DNA of 34,242 nt from an uncultured Marinococcus sp. (GCF_947493875.1 NZ_CANLSU010000015.1:1-34242); one strand, 5' to 3'. Numbered from the stretch's first letter, positions 13,601 to 21,735 are shown. Program-made: numbers and translations. The notes: generated by a model from the letters alone, not told the origin.

Positions 13601-15760
13601 ATGGAAGACCACACTTATTTTTCAGATAAACCTTTAAATTCTTTTGAAGAAGATTTTTTTAATAGATCTCCGTTTGCTAAAAGAGTAGCAGAGGTAATAG
13701 AAACATCTTTAAGTGCGGAAAGCACAGTGATCGGGATTAATGGAAAGTGGGGGGAAGGGAAAACATCTGTACTCAATCTCATAGAGGGGTATTTTCAAGA
13801 AGAAGAGAAATCAGACATTCTTACAATTAGATTTAATCCGTGGTTATTTAGTAATGAAGAAGAAATGTTAACAAATATCTTCTACTTATTTGCTGATAAA
13901 TTAAAGATAGATTTAGAAACAAAAAAAGAAAAAACAGGTAATTTTATAAGAAACCGTATTAAACCAATAAGTAAAGTTTTATCAAATTTTCCTAAAGTTC
14001 CAGATATAGGCACTCAATTAACAGCCTTTTTTGTAAAAGCGAATATCGATGAGCTTAGAGAAAGAATAGAAAAAATACTATTGGATACTAATAAAAGAAT
14101 TGTCATCTTCGTAGATGACATTGACCGTTTGGATAAAGAAGAAATCTATAGCATATTTAAGATCGTAAAATTAACTACTGACTTTAAAAACATTACATAC
14201 GTTTTGGCTTTTGATAATGATTTAGTAGCTTCAGCAATCAAAGATAAATATGGTAATGATAATATTCAAGCTGGGTATGACTTTTTAGAAAAAATTGTTC
14301 AAATTCCATTACCGCTACCTAAAATTGATTTTTCTATATTAAGAACCCATGCACTCAAAAGTATAGATAGTGCTCTATCAAGTGCAACAATAGAGTTGTC
14401 GGAAAGTAAGGCTCAACGTTTCGTAAACGAATTCAGAGGACTTGAACCGTTCTTAGACACTCCAAGAAAAATTGGTCTACTTTCTAATTTACTGCATTTT
14501 TCATTACCCATGCTGAAAGATGAAGTAAACACAGTAGATTTACTCTTAATTGAAGCAATTAAGTCATTTGTGCCTGATGTTTATAAATTAGTTAGAAATA
14601 ATAAAAGTTTGTTCTTGGATAACGCTGAAAATAAAATGAATAATGAAGAAAAAAAGAAAGAACTAAATAGAAAAAAAGATGCTATTAATGAAGCAATTAA
14701 GTTTTATAGCTTTGAAAAAAGGCGTGGTTTAATTGAGGTACTCAAAAATCTTTTTCCATTTATCACACCTGCGTTTGAAAACATAAGCATTGCTGGTGGA
14801 CCCTCATCACAGTGGCAGAAAGAACAACGTATTTGCTCTAACTTGTACTTTGACAGGTATTTTTTATATTCTATATCTCCTTCCGATGTAGCAGATGAAA
14901 AAATTAAACAATTCTTTACTGGGTTAGAAAAACAATCAAAAGATAATATTGAAAACTCCATAGATTTTTTAAGAACATTAATTGATGATTCGAATGACAA
15001 AATTGTTTTGGAAAAAATCAAGGATTATATTGATCGTATTGATGATGATCAAAGAAAAAAGCTCTGTGTAATACTTGCTCGCACAAGTGATCTTATGTCT
15101 GATCCTGTTACTTTTTTAGGTTTAGATTCTCCTTTACGTACAAGTGCGACTATTACTGGTCAATTAATTCATGGTCTACAAAAAAAAGAAGAGATCAGGG
15201 AAATGACCGAAAAAGTTTTTAAGGAAAGTTCCGTTCTTTCTTTTGCAGTAAATTGTTTCTATTCTATAGGAGCAATTAGTAAAAGAGATCATGACGATAC
15301 CGAGTCCGGCGATAATTTAATAAACGATATAGGACGTAACCTAAGTAAGCACTTATTGAATGAAGCTTACAAACTTTTAAGTGAGGACATTGAAAAAATT
15401 AATTCTTCGGTAAGACTATCAAGTCTCATTGTTATATGTGGACAATATGGTCAACAAAAAGAATTGAATGATTTATTAAAAATAATTTTAGATAAAGACG
15501 AAAAATACGCGACAAAAATAATAAGGTCCTTTCTTAGTAAAGTTCATACAGCAAATATGGTTGTAGAAGGGGAATTTGAAAAAGATAAGTATGAATCAAT
15601 AAAAAAATATATTGATATTAATCTAATAAAAAATTCAATTCAAAAAATATATAATGAAGAAGAATTAGCTTATGAGGATTTAATACCAGGTATAGATCCA
15701 ACAGATAAAGAATTAGCAAGTCAGTTTCTATGGTATGTTAAACAAGATGATACTAATTAA
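13601..15760 (+). CDS. Second KAP-family P-loop ATPase, large
   Basis: A 719-aa protein. 'NSFEEDFFNRSPFAKRVAEVI' leads into Walker A 'INGKWGEGKTSV' (about 46-57), then the KAP hallmark 'RFNPWLFS' (about 77-84) and Walker B 'RIVIFVDDIDRLD' (about 166-178). 'TYVLAFDNDLVASAI' and 'GYDFLEKIVQIPLPLP' are classic KAP strings. Residues 330-719 are a long helical C-terminus with no known domain. The ATG at 13601 is chosen because GGAGG lies 6 bp upstream; one four codons earlier overlaps it. It is divergent from the HEPN/KAP pair and followed by an unknown gene. KAP proteins include phage-exclusion factor PifA, so defence is likely. Confidence 0.93.
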   Translation: MEDHTYFSDKPLNSFEEDFFNRSPFAKRVAEVIETSLSAESTVIGINGKWGEGKTSVLNLIEGYFQEEEKSDILTIRFNPWLFSNEEEMLTNIFYLFADKLKIDLETKKEKTGNFIRNRIKPISKVLSNFPKVPDIGTQLTAFFVKANIDELRERIEKILLDTNKRIVIFVDDIDRLDKEEIYSIFKIVKLTTDFKNITYVLAFDNDLVASAIKDKYGNDNIQAGYDFLEKIVQIPLPLPKIDFSILRTHALKSIDSALSSATIELSESKAQRFVNEFRGLEPFLDTPRKIGLLSNLLHFSLPMLKDEVNTVDLLLIEAIKSFVPDVYKLVRNNKSLFLDNAENKMNNEEKKKELNRKKDAINEAIKFYSFEKRRGLIEVLKNLFPFITPAFENISIAGGPSSQWQKEQRICSNLYFDRYFLYSISPSDVADEKIKQFFTGLEKQSKDNIENSIDFLRTLIDDSNDKIVLEKIKDYIDRIDDDQRKKLCVILARTSDLMSDPVTFLGLDSPLRTSATITGQLIHGLQKKEEIREMTEKVFKESSVLSFAVNCFYSIGAISKRDHDDTESGDNLINDIGRNLSKHLLNEAYKLLSEDIEKINSSVRLSSLIVICGQYGQQKELNDLLKIILDKDEKYATKIIRSFLSKVHTANMVVEGEFEKDKYESIKKYIDINLIKNSIQKIYNEEELAYEDLIPGIDPTDKELASQFLWYVKQDDTN

Positions 15761-15908
15761 TATTAAAAATATCTGGAGCAGTGTCTATCTTCAAAATAGG
15801 AAAACTCCTTTTTATCTACTTTCTTAGTTTTTATGTTTAATAGGGTACTATCAGAAGATTATTATTGATGGATGAAATTTATTGGTTATGAAAAATGAGG
15901 TGATTATG

Positions 15909-16760
15909 ATGAGTAGAAATCAAGAAGAACCATTATCTCTATCCTTTGAGAATTATCATCAAGAACAACCATTATTTCAAAAAGTTCCTAATCTTATTGA
16001 AAAGGTAAGAGGGGGGATAGAAAACAGAAACGATTTAATTTATCTGAATTCTTTAAACTACCCTGATCACTCACGTAGAGACAACTTTTTCCTGCAAAAC
16101 AGTAATTATTTATCAGTTGATTCACGGTTACCTTTGGAAATTCCAAATTTTTTATTAGAAAAATATAATAGTGATCAAATTTCAATTCGTATTCACCCTT
16201 ACGAAATATATTCAGAAGAACCTGAAGAGTATATTAAAAAAGCTACTTTTCGTCCCCCTGATCCAAATTGGATTGAAAATATTAGTTTGCATCTAAACGA
16301 AAAAAAAGGAAGTAAATTTGTCCCCATTGAAAATAGTGAAGATTTTGATGAGCAAATAGACTATCTTGAGCAAATTAAAATGTTTGAAACGTTTGCTACA
16401 TTAAGAAAAGCAAATCATTTCACTATGTCTTTAGAAGAAATTCAAAACTGTAAAGATGATATGCTGATTGGACGTTATATACATTTAGACGCTTTGAATG
16501 TTCTAAATGTTCCTTTTCAAGACGCTAAATTAAATCATTTAGACTTAGCTATAAACGTCTATAAAAATGAAAGTAGAGAATCAAGATTAAACCAAAGTTT
16601 AAGTTCTGAAGGCAATGTCGAATCGGCGTCTTATCGAACGCACCTTATAAGAATTGATAATATAATGTTTGCAGATTTAATACAAATAGCTCACATGTTT
16701 TTTCAATCTAAATCGTTAATTAAGCAATGGGAAGAATCCCAATTTAAAAAGCTGGAATAG
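15909..16760 (+). CDS. Unknown protein, probable partner of the large KAP ATPase
   Basis: A 283-aa soluble, acidic protein I do not recognise. Features: a polar N-terminus (SRNQEEPLSLSFENYHQEQPLF), a mixed alpha/beta middle with 'ISIRIHPYEIYSEEPEEYIKKATFRPPDPNW' and 'HFTMSLEEIQNCKDDMLIGRYIHLDALN', where the DMLIGRYIHLD segment suggests a structured core, and a helical end (LIQIAHMFFQSKSLIKQW). GAGGTGA precedes the ATG at 15909; codons further upstream lack a site. It is co-directional with and 148 bp after the ATPase, without an obvious terminator between, so an operon is plausible. Confidence 0.72.
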   Translation: MSRNQEEPLSLSFENYHQEQPLFQKVPNLIEKVRGGIENRNDLIYLNSLNYPDHSRRDNFFLQNSNYLSVDSRLPLEIPNFLLEKYNSDQISIRIHPYEIYSEEPEEYIKKATFRPPDPNWIENISLHLNEKKGSKFVPIENSEDFDEQIDYLEQIKMFETFATLRKANHFTMSLEEIQNCKDDMLIGRYIHLDALNVLNVPFQDAKLNHLDLAINVYKNESRESRLNQSLSSEGNVESASYRTHLIRIDNIMFADLIQIAHMFFQSKSLIKQWEESQFKKLE

Positions 16761-17066
16761 TATTTTCGCTTAAGAGTGAAAGAATACATTAAACTGAAAG
16801 ATAGTCGTTGAAGGCGGTTTGAGAAAAGTTCTTTTGTCCATAAGCGAGCGTTAGGTATCAATCGTATTTAGCGAGGTGTGACAAACAGCCCCACTTGATT
16901 CGGCGATAATGTCGTTGTTACTAGCGAAACGCTGCTTTGACTTCTCGAGGCACGATGATCCGTATCAAATTTCTTTCGAGGGCAAGGCCTCCAATATTGT
17001 TTGAGACGTAAAAGTTCGTGGGTGTTATTAGGAGAAAGCATAAGAGGTCATCCTATACACATAGGT
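16761..17066. other. Non-coding stretch, more GC-rich than its surroundings
   Basis: About 300 bp between the unknown gene and the next terminator. Composition is visibly less AT-rich than the flanking genes. A loose inverted pair AAGCGAGCGTT (16841) / AACGCTGCTT (16928) is present. No open frame of note; it may be a relic of another element. Confidence 0.4.
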
Positions 17067-17098
17067 AAGGGCTTCTCCATTTTTGGAAAAGCCCTTTT
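17067..17098. terminator. Bidirectional terminator-like hairpin
   Basis: AAGGGCTT (17067-17074) pairs with AAGCCCTT (17089-17096), extended by CTCCA/TGGA, followed by TT. It lies between convergent genes. Confidence 0.65.
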
Positions 17099-17160
17099 AA
17101 AACAATGATAATATAATTTCACGCATCGTAATTATAAATTTAAATTAAAATAACTCACAA

Positions 17161-17307
17161 TTATTTCGATTTCTTATTATCAATTTGTTGTTTGATTCTA
17201 TCTACCATATCATCATCTTTTTGTTTTCTTCCTCTTTTTTCAAATTGTTCATTAGCATTATTATTTTCATCTTTACGATTATTCTCATCCTTACGTTTTT
17301 CGCTCAA
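17161..17307 (-). CDS. Small highly charged protein (48 aa)
   Basis: Reading from a TTG at 17307 preceded by AGGGGG gives LSEKRKDENNRKDENNNANE and a Lys/Asp-rich end (MVDRIKQQIDNKKSK). The sequence is low-complexity, with KDENN repeated, and strongly hydrophilic. It starts 17 bp after the membrane-protein gene stop on the same strand. No family is recognised; it may be a regulatory or disordered partner of that membrane protein. Confidence 0.55.
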   Translation of the reverse strand: MSEKRKDENNRKDENNNANEQFEKRGRKQKDDDMVDRIKQQIDNKKSK

Positions 17308-17323
17308 TATGAAACCCCCTAAT

Positions 17324-17947
17324 TCATGCATTAATTTCTTCGAATATTTCAATCATTATATCACCAGAAGGGCTATAATAAACATACTTAGGTTTCAAAC
17401 TTATTAATTTAAGCCGCCTTCCTTCCTGAAAAATTTCAGTATCTTTAACAATAACTTCTAAATTATCGAAATCATTAGTAAGAGATAGCTGATGAATAAA
17501 TCCTTCCATAATAGGTTTTTCTGTATTGTTACTTAAGTTATACACTCTTACTGGTGCAGTAGAATTAGGTTTAACAATCTCGTCGTTCCAATATGTTTTA
17601 AAGTAAGTATTTCCGTATATACCACCTAAAGAACCTATAATTTTCACTGATATTAGTCCAAGAATATAAGCGATAACAAATAAGAGAATTACTAAAAGGA
17701 GAAAATTATAAGCATTACTATAAAAACTTTCGATGCTACGAACAGTAATCAAACTTGAAAATAAACCTGTGCATTTAGATATGAATAGTATAATTGCAAA
17801 AATAACTACGTCAAATAGCAATGAAACTAGTGCTTTATCAATAGTAGTAAATTTGCTCCCAAATTGTTCGGCATAGGAGGCGATTACTTTAAGAGTTAGA
17901 TACCCTGGAAGTAAAAAAATGAATGTTAATAAAGGTATAATACTCAT
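17324..17947 (-). CDS. Membrane protein resembling DUF6338
   Basis: A 207-aa protein with three N-terminal membrane segments (about 4-24 with 'FLLPGYLTLKVI', 40-62, and 82-110) followed by a soluble C-terminal domain with 'KTYWNDEIVKPNS', 'VRVYNLSNNTEKPIMEGF', 'VYYSPSGDIMIEIFEE'. The layout and the 'LPGY' N-terminus resemble DUF6338 proteins, found in accessory regions and of unknown function; I recall this from memory only. It ends the AT-rich block, next to the second recombinase. Confidence 0.68.
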   Translation of the reverse strand: MSIIPLLTFIFLLPGYLTLKVIASYAEQFGSKFTTIDKALVSLLFDVVIFAIILFISKCTGLFSSLITVRSIESFYSNAYNFLLLVILLFVIAYILGLISVKIIGSLGGIYGNTYFKTYWNDEIVKPNSTAPVRVYNLSNNTEKPIMEGFIHQLSLTNDFDNLEVIVKDTEIFQEGRRLKLISLKPKYVYYSPSGDIMIEIFEEINA

Positions 17948-17969
17948 GTTATAATATTTCTCCTATTCT

Positions 17970-18575
17970 TCATTTGATTTTCTCATACCTTTTCACTAAT
18001 CGGTAAAACGTACTGTTCGACAGCTCTAATCGCCGCATGGCATCCACAGCTTTAATTTCCCCTGCTTTCCATTCCTGATAAGCTTCTTCAAATGCTTCGG
18101 TGATCGGCGTTTCCGGTCGGCCAAACTTCACGCCCTGCCCCTGGGCGGCATCGATGCCTTCTCGCTGCCGGGTCCGAATACGTGTCCGTTCTTCTTCCGC
18201 CATCCAAGACAGGATTTGCAGTACTAGATCCACAATAAACGTCTTCATGGTGTCGTCCTGCTCTTTCGTGTTCAGCAGGGGCATATCCAGCACCACAATA
18301 TCACACTGGATCGTTTTCGTTATTTCGTTCCATTCCTGCAGAATTTCTTCCTTGTTCCGGCCAAACCGATCCAGCGAATGAATGTACAGTACGTCTCCTT
18401 TTCGCAGGATTCGTTTTAACAGTTGATACTGGTCCCGTTGAAAGTTTTTGCCACTGGCCCGATCGATAAAAATATCCCGTTCCAGTATTCCTGCTTCACG
18501 CATCGAAGCTAGTTGCCTACTTTCATTCTGATCTTTGCTGCTCACGCGGATGTATCCATAATTCCGATATTCCAT
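17970..18575 (-). CDS. Serine recombinase, Tn3-resolvase/invertase type
   Basis: A 201-aa recombinase. Start at 18575 (MEYRNYGYIRVSS) because AAAGGGG lies 9 bp upstream; the open frame extends 30 codons further without a good start. The catalytic domain has 'YGYIRVSSKDQNESRQ' with nucleophile Ser12, 'LYIHSLDRFGRNKEEI', and 'EEERTRIRTRQREGIDAAQGQGVKFGRP'; the C-terminal HTH includes 'MRRLELSNSTFYRLVKRYE'. It is only distantly similar to the 6713 recombinase, has higher GC than the genes to its left, and faces the first recombinase across the AT-rich block. Confidence 0.93.
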   Translation of the reverse strand: MEYRNYGYIRVSSKDQNESRQLASMREAGILERDIFIDRASGKNFQRDQYQLLKRILRKGDVLYIHSLDRFGRNKEEILQEWNEITKTIQCDIVVLDMPLLNTKEQDDTMKTFIVDLVLQILSWMAEEERTRIRTRQREGIDAAQGQGVKFGRPETPITEAFEEAYQEWKAGEIKAVDAMRRLELSNSTFYRLVKRYEKIK

Positions 18576-18695
18576 ATCGATGTACCCCTTTTTTAAATGG
18601 ATGAAAAAGGAAATTGAGACTAAAAATAAGCCCATAACCTCTCTGTTCATTATGGCACATGCCAAAACTGTTTTCTAGGTATTTTGAAAGGAAAA

Positions 18696-18717
18696 AAGCC
18701 TGGGTTTGACCAGGCTT
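18696..18717 (-). terminator. Terminator (minus-strand reading) upstream of the recombinase
   Basis: AAGCCTGG (18696-18703) pairs with CCAGGCTT (18710-18717); on the minus strand it is followed by a T tract (complement of the A run at 18692-18697). It would end transcription from the Crh-like gene region before the recombinase gene. Confidence 0.75.
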
Positions 18718-18790
18718 CTCGTATGTATCAAAACGTGTACTTTTTGATATAATAAATTATGGAAATAAAAATGTAAACTCATTAGAAATC

Positions 18791-19000
18791 CTATAATTGT
18801 AAACGAATTTTTGAAAAAAAAGTATGGTGTTTGAAATTTTGTTCAAATATAAAAACTATCTGGTCGTCTAAGGCTTCATTAGCTTTCACGTTTCCAGCAA
18901 TGCGTTGCGTACGATCGTCATCATAATTCAAGATATAAATATTTTTACGATGAATACCTGCATCGGTTAAGGGCGGGAAATATTGTTGAATACGTTCATT
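18791..19000 (-). pseudogene. Remnant of a YflT-like general stress protein
   Basis: A 69-codon open stretch with no start codon; the codon just upstream is a stop. It reads NERIQQYFPPLTDAGIHRKN then IYILNYDDDRTQRIAGNVKANEALDDQIVF. The 'L...G....IYIL..D.DRT..IA....AN' pattern resembles GSP17M/YflT-type general stress proteins, which are about twice as long. The N-terminal half is missing or frameshifted (MNKMN in another frame immediately precedes). Sequence from 18718 to 18790 is AT-rich and shows nothing. Confidence 0.5.
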
Positions 19001-19030
19001 TTATTCATCGTAAAGCGCACAGAAAACGCA

Positions 19031-19318
19031 TTAGGAAGAACCACTATAGCCTGTCTTTGGGGAGGAAGCGGTTGTTAAAAACGCTGTTAAAGCATCCATG
19101 GCTGTTGCTTCCTCTTTGCCGTCCGTCACTAACGTCAACCATTCGTGTTTTCGACCATGCAAATTCATCATTCCCATCAGACTTTTCCCGTCAACCCAGC
19201 GGTCCTCCTTCCCAACCATGATGTCGCAATCATAACCAAGGGCATGACGTACTAAAGCAGTGGTATTTCTCGCCTGCAATCCTTCCTCCAAATTAATCCT
19301 GACGGAATGCTGTTTCAT
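19031..19318 (-). CDS. Crh-like HPr paralogue (no phospho-His)
   Basis: A 95-aa HPr-fold protein: 'VRINLEEGLQARNTTALVRHA' then 'DCDIMVGKEDRWVDGKSLMGMMNL'. In HPr the active site is GLHARP with phospho-His15; here the position is Gln ('GLQAR'), as in Bacillus Crh, while the regulatory Ser46 region ('GKSLMG') is kept. The protein should therefore not carry out PTS phosphotransfer but could be phosphorylated by HPr kinase and act with CcpA in carbon catabolite repression. The C-terminus has an unusual Thr/Ser-rich tail. A second ATG two codons upstream is also possible. A plasmid-borne Crh is unusual. Confidence 0.82.
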   Translation of the reverse strand: MKQHSVRINLEEGLQARNTTALVRHALGYDCDIMVGKEDRWVDGKSLMGMMNLHGRKHEWLTLVTDGKEEATAMDALTAFLTTASSPKTGYSGSS

Positions 19319-19401
19319 ATTCATCCTCTCCATCCTTTACGGTATCACTCATGGTTGGCTTTTTCTCCTTGATAAAAAACCTTTCTTCTTGGGACTGAAC
19401 A

Positions 19402-19566
19402 TTATTCGTTACTCCAAATCACAACGAGCAGCGCGGCTACTAAACATGCCCCAATAGCTATCCACAACATGGCCGCAGATGCGCGAGGCCACTGTTTGTT
19501 TCGATACCCATTAATAAGCAATAAAACCATAAGGGCCGCGATGCTCATGAAAAATACATATACCAT
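19402..19566 (-). CDS. Small two-helix membrane protein (54 aa)
   Basis: Start at 19566 (MVYVFFMSIAALMVLL), 5 bp after GGGGGGAG. Two hydrophobic segments, residues 1-18 and 31-50, are joined by a basic loop (GYRNKQWPRAS), giving a hairpin with its loop in the cytoplasm. No family is recognised. It lies 83 bp upstream of the Crh-like gene on the same strand. Confidence 0.62.
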   Translation of the reverse strand: MVYVFFMSIAALMVLLLINGYRNKQWPRASAAMLWIAIGACLVAALLVVIWSNE

Positions 19567-19697
19567 TATCTCCCCCCTTGCACAGACGATCCTTTTTTCT
19601 TCCATAACCATCTATTCTTTTTTCTCTGGCGATGAAACGGCCAACGGCTCCATGGTATTTTCGGTGTTTCTCTCCTTTATTTCCGGGGTACATATAT

Positions 19698-19735
19698 AGT
19701 ATGTATATTCATCTTAATGATGATAAACATACATG
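19698..19735. promoter_or_regulatory. Loose inverted repeat upstream of the 19753 gene
   Basis: ATGTAT...TCATC-TTAAT-GATGA...ACATACAT (about 19698-19735) is an imperfect palindrome just before the ribosome site of the next gene. It could be an operator; no regulator is linked to it. Confidence 0.3.
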
Positions 19736-19752
19736 TGAAAGGAGGAAGACGT

Positions 19753-20034
19753 ATGAATCACCACCGGGAACTCGAACAAGAAGACTTCTTCGTAACCCTG
19801 GAAGAATGGCACGCGGCCATCTATCTCTCCCCCGATGACTACACGTTATGGCAGCAATGGTTTCAGGATAGCCGGAATCCATTGCTACGTCACCTTTCTT
19901 ACGGGCAATTACTATCGGTGTTTGCTTTACGTTTCGATCAACCCATTTCATCCATCCATACCCGTCTTCGACACATTCAACAAACATTGCTTCTCTGGAT
20001 TCGAGAAACATCTCGTCCTTCCATGAGCGATTAA
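19753..20034 (+). CDS. Small hypothetical protein (93 aa)
   Basis: The ATG at 19753 follows AAAGGAGGA; an earlier in-frame ATG at 19717 has no site. The product (MNHHRELEQEDFFVTLEEWH...) is helical and Trp/Leu rich, with 'SPDDYTLWQQWFQD' and 'LRHLSYGQLLSVFALRF', and has no signal peptide. No family is recognised. A terminator follows directly. Confidence 0.68.
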   Translation: MNHHRELEQEDFFVTLEEWHAAIYLSPDDYTLWQQWFQDSRNPLLRHLSYGQLLSVFALRFDQPISSIHTRLRHIQQTLLLWIRETSRPSMSD

Positions 20035-20045
20035 CCATGCGAACC

Positions 20046-20076
20046 GCTTCCTGCCTCGATAGGAAGCACTTTTTTT
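20046..20076 (+). terminator. Rho-independent terminator
   Basis: GCTTCCT (20046-20052) pairs with AGGAAGC (20061-20067), followed by a run of seven T (20070-20076). Confidence 0.85.
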
Positions 20077-20102
20077 CTCCCTTTTGAATCCGGCTCTTTT
20101 CT

Positions 20103-20618
20103 TTACTCCTTCGGAAGCTTCGCGACATATTCCTCCAACCGTTCCATCTTCCTCTTCAACACGGTAAGAATGGCTTCTCGCAAAAACCAAAATGCTTGAT
20201 TTTCCGCTTCCGTGGCGCGATACGGCGCTTCTTCAATCGTTAATATGGTGGCCGATCCTTCCTCTTGAAAGGTCACTTTATGCCATACTTCTAAAGGGAA
20301 GGAAGACATCCATGGCAGCACAAGCGCCTCTCCTTCGGGAGAAGAAAAGCTCTTCGTATAAGTAATCGAATCAGGTTCTTTCACTTCATGGTAGGTCAAG
20401 GTTTCCCAAACGTCATACCCTTCTGGTGCCACCTGCTGAAACAGGACCTTCCCCTGCGGGGCAAGTACGGATTCGCAGACATACATACAAGCGTGGTCGT
20501 TGGGCCACCAATGCGCAAAATGCTGGTGACTGGTCCACACATCAAACAACACCACCGCCGGGCACGAGAAGGTGGAGGAAAAGGTCAATGCATGGGAGAT
20601 TGGTTCGGGCTTCGTCAT
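20103..20618 (-). CDS. SRPBCC/AHSA1-like protein
   Basis: A 171-aa protein of the START/SRPBCC ligand-binding fold, AHSA1 type: 'FSSTFSCPAVVLFDVWTSHQHFAHWWPN' (residues 12-39, the typical 'p...vw.a.t....w..W'), a central sheet with 'WETLTYHEVKEPDSITYTKSF', 'WHKVTFQEEGSATILTIEEAPY', and the long C-terminal helix 'WFLREAILTVLKRKMERLEEYV'. AAGGAGG lies 10 bp before the ATG. Such proteins bind small hydrophobic ligands or act in stress responses; the substrate is unknown. Confidence 0.82.
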   Translation of the reverse strand: MTKPEPISHALTFSSTFSCPAVVLFDVWTSHQHFAHWWPNDHACMYVCESVLAPQGKVLFQQVAPEGYDVWETLTYHEVKEPDSITYTKSFSSPEGEALVLPWMSSFPLEVWHKVTFQEEGSATILTIEEAPYRATEAENQAFWFLREAILTVLKRKMERLEEYVAKLPKE

Positions 20619-20653
20619 TTCGGCATGCCTCCTTGGTTTCTTTTGGGATATAA

Positions 20654-20691
20654 AACGAGCACCAATGCCTGCCTAGGCGTATTGGCACTCG
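20654..20691 (-). terminator. Long imperfect terminator of the DUF948 operon
   Basis: On the minus strand CGAGTGCCAATACGCC pairs with GGCATTGGTGCTCG, then TTTTAT. It lies 47 bp downstream of the second DUF948 gene. Confidence 0.7.
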
Positions 20692-20737
20692 TTCATGGTT
20701 GATCTTCAACGATCAGGTAATGATCTCTGTCAAATCA

Positions 20738-21265
20738 TTATGGATTTTTAGGGAGCGTATCTTCCGTTTGTTGTGGTGGATGATCAACGGTACTCCCCGG
20801 CGCCGCGCTGGAAGAAGTTTCCTGACGCTGTTTTCGAGCTTCCTGAATCGCTTTTCGTTTCTGGAGAAAGTAATAGATCGTCGATACCGCACTGTACGCT
20901 CCGCGCACCTGCTCGTTACTTAATTTGCTTTTACCTTCCGGATCCTGCCGCTCACGCATGGTCTCTGTCGCGTGGACCAAGGAAGAGGTTAATTGCCGAG
21001 ACGATTCGCCGATGTCACCGATAATGTAAAATAACGGGCTCAACGCATGAATTTTTTCATTCACATCCGCCAGTGTTTCATTGCTGTTGTTCAGCACGAC
21101 CGATGTTTCTTTCATCACCCCGTCCAACTGTTCCGGCAGCTCTTGAACCGTTTCATTAACCCCACCGAGTACCTTGGCCAGATTATTCAATGCTTTCACT
21201 AAAAAGATGGCAACGACCGCAAAGGCCAGGCCCATGATCAAAACGCCAATACCAACCAAATCCAT
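20738..21265 (-). CDS. DUF948-domain membrane-anchored protein (second of a tandem pair)
   Basis: A 175-aa protein: N-terminal membrane helix (residues 4-24, 'IGVLIMGLAFAVVAIFLVKAL'), then a coiled-coil DUF948 region with repeated Asn/Glu/Val heptads ('LGGVNETVQELPEQLDGVMKETS'), and a charged Ser/Pro-rich tail. The stop of the previous gene overlaps its ATG (TAATG), so the two are coupled. DUF948 proteins such as YtxG of Bacillus occur with YtxH in stress operons; the cellular role is not established. Confidence 0.82.
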   Translation of the reverse strand: MDLVGIGVLIMGLAFAVVAIFLVKALNNLAKVLGGVNETVQELPEQLDGVMKETSVVLNNSNETLADVNEKIHALSPLFYIIGDIGESSRQLTSSLVHATETMRERQDPEGKSKLSNEQVRGAYSAVSTIYYFLQKRKAIQEARKQRQETSSSAAPGSTVDHPPQQTEDTLPKNP

Positions 21266-21699
21266 TACTGATTCCCCCTTGATTTCGATGTTTGTTGTTT
21301 AGCTTTCCCCCGACGAAACATTTCCATCGCAGCGTCTCCCCACTGGATCCAGCGAATCGCTTGGGGATTCGGCTGCTCGTAGGCTCGAGCGGCGTCTTCC
21401 GACATCCCTTCCAACGAACTATTGATATTATTAACCGTTGTACTAACATTCCGTAACGAGTCCGCCAGTTCGCTAAACGATTCCGACTGCTCATTCAGAT
21501 GCTGCGTGATTTCATTGGTTTCCTTTAGCACATTTTCAGATTCCGTGGTAATCCCCTGAATTTGCTGCTGAAATTGATCGGCCGTGGTGGATAAGCTCTT
21601 CATGGTGCTCGTCACCGCTTTTAATGTAATCACGACGAAAATGGCAATAAGCAAAAACGCCACGGCAATGATCAATAAACCAAGACCTGCTAATGACAT
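21265..21699 (-). CDS. DUF948-domain membrane-anchored protein (first of the pair)
   Basis: A 144-aa paralogue of the next gene: membrane helix at residues 4-27 ('LGLLIIAVAFLLIAIFVVITL'), then coiled coil with 'LKAVTSTMKSLSTTADQFQQQIQGITTES' and 'FSELADSLRNVSTTVNNINSSLEGM', and a basic C-terminus (RRGKAKQQTSKSRGNQ). Two DUF948 paralogues in tandem suggest a hetero-oligomer. AAGGAGGTTA precedes the ATG. A YtxH-like gene is transcribed divergently 297 bp away, echoing the chromosomal ytxG-ytxH pairing. Confidence 0.82.
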   Translation of the reverse strand: MSLAGLGLLIIAVAFLLIAIFVVITLKAVTSTMKSLSTTADQFQQQIQGITTESENVLKETNEITQHLNEQSESFSELADSLRNVSTTVNNINSSLEGMSEDAARAYEQPNPQAIRWIQWGDAAMEMFRRGKAKQQTSKSRGNQ

Positions 21700-21735
21700 A
21701 AATCTTAACCTCCTTGTTTCATTTATCTATATCAA

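Noticed and set aside
6713-18665. Insertion sequence or transposon with transposase
   Set aside because: No DDE transposase or terminal inverted repeats were seen; only small serine recombinases.
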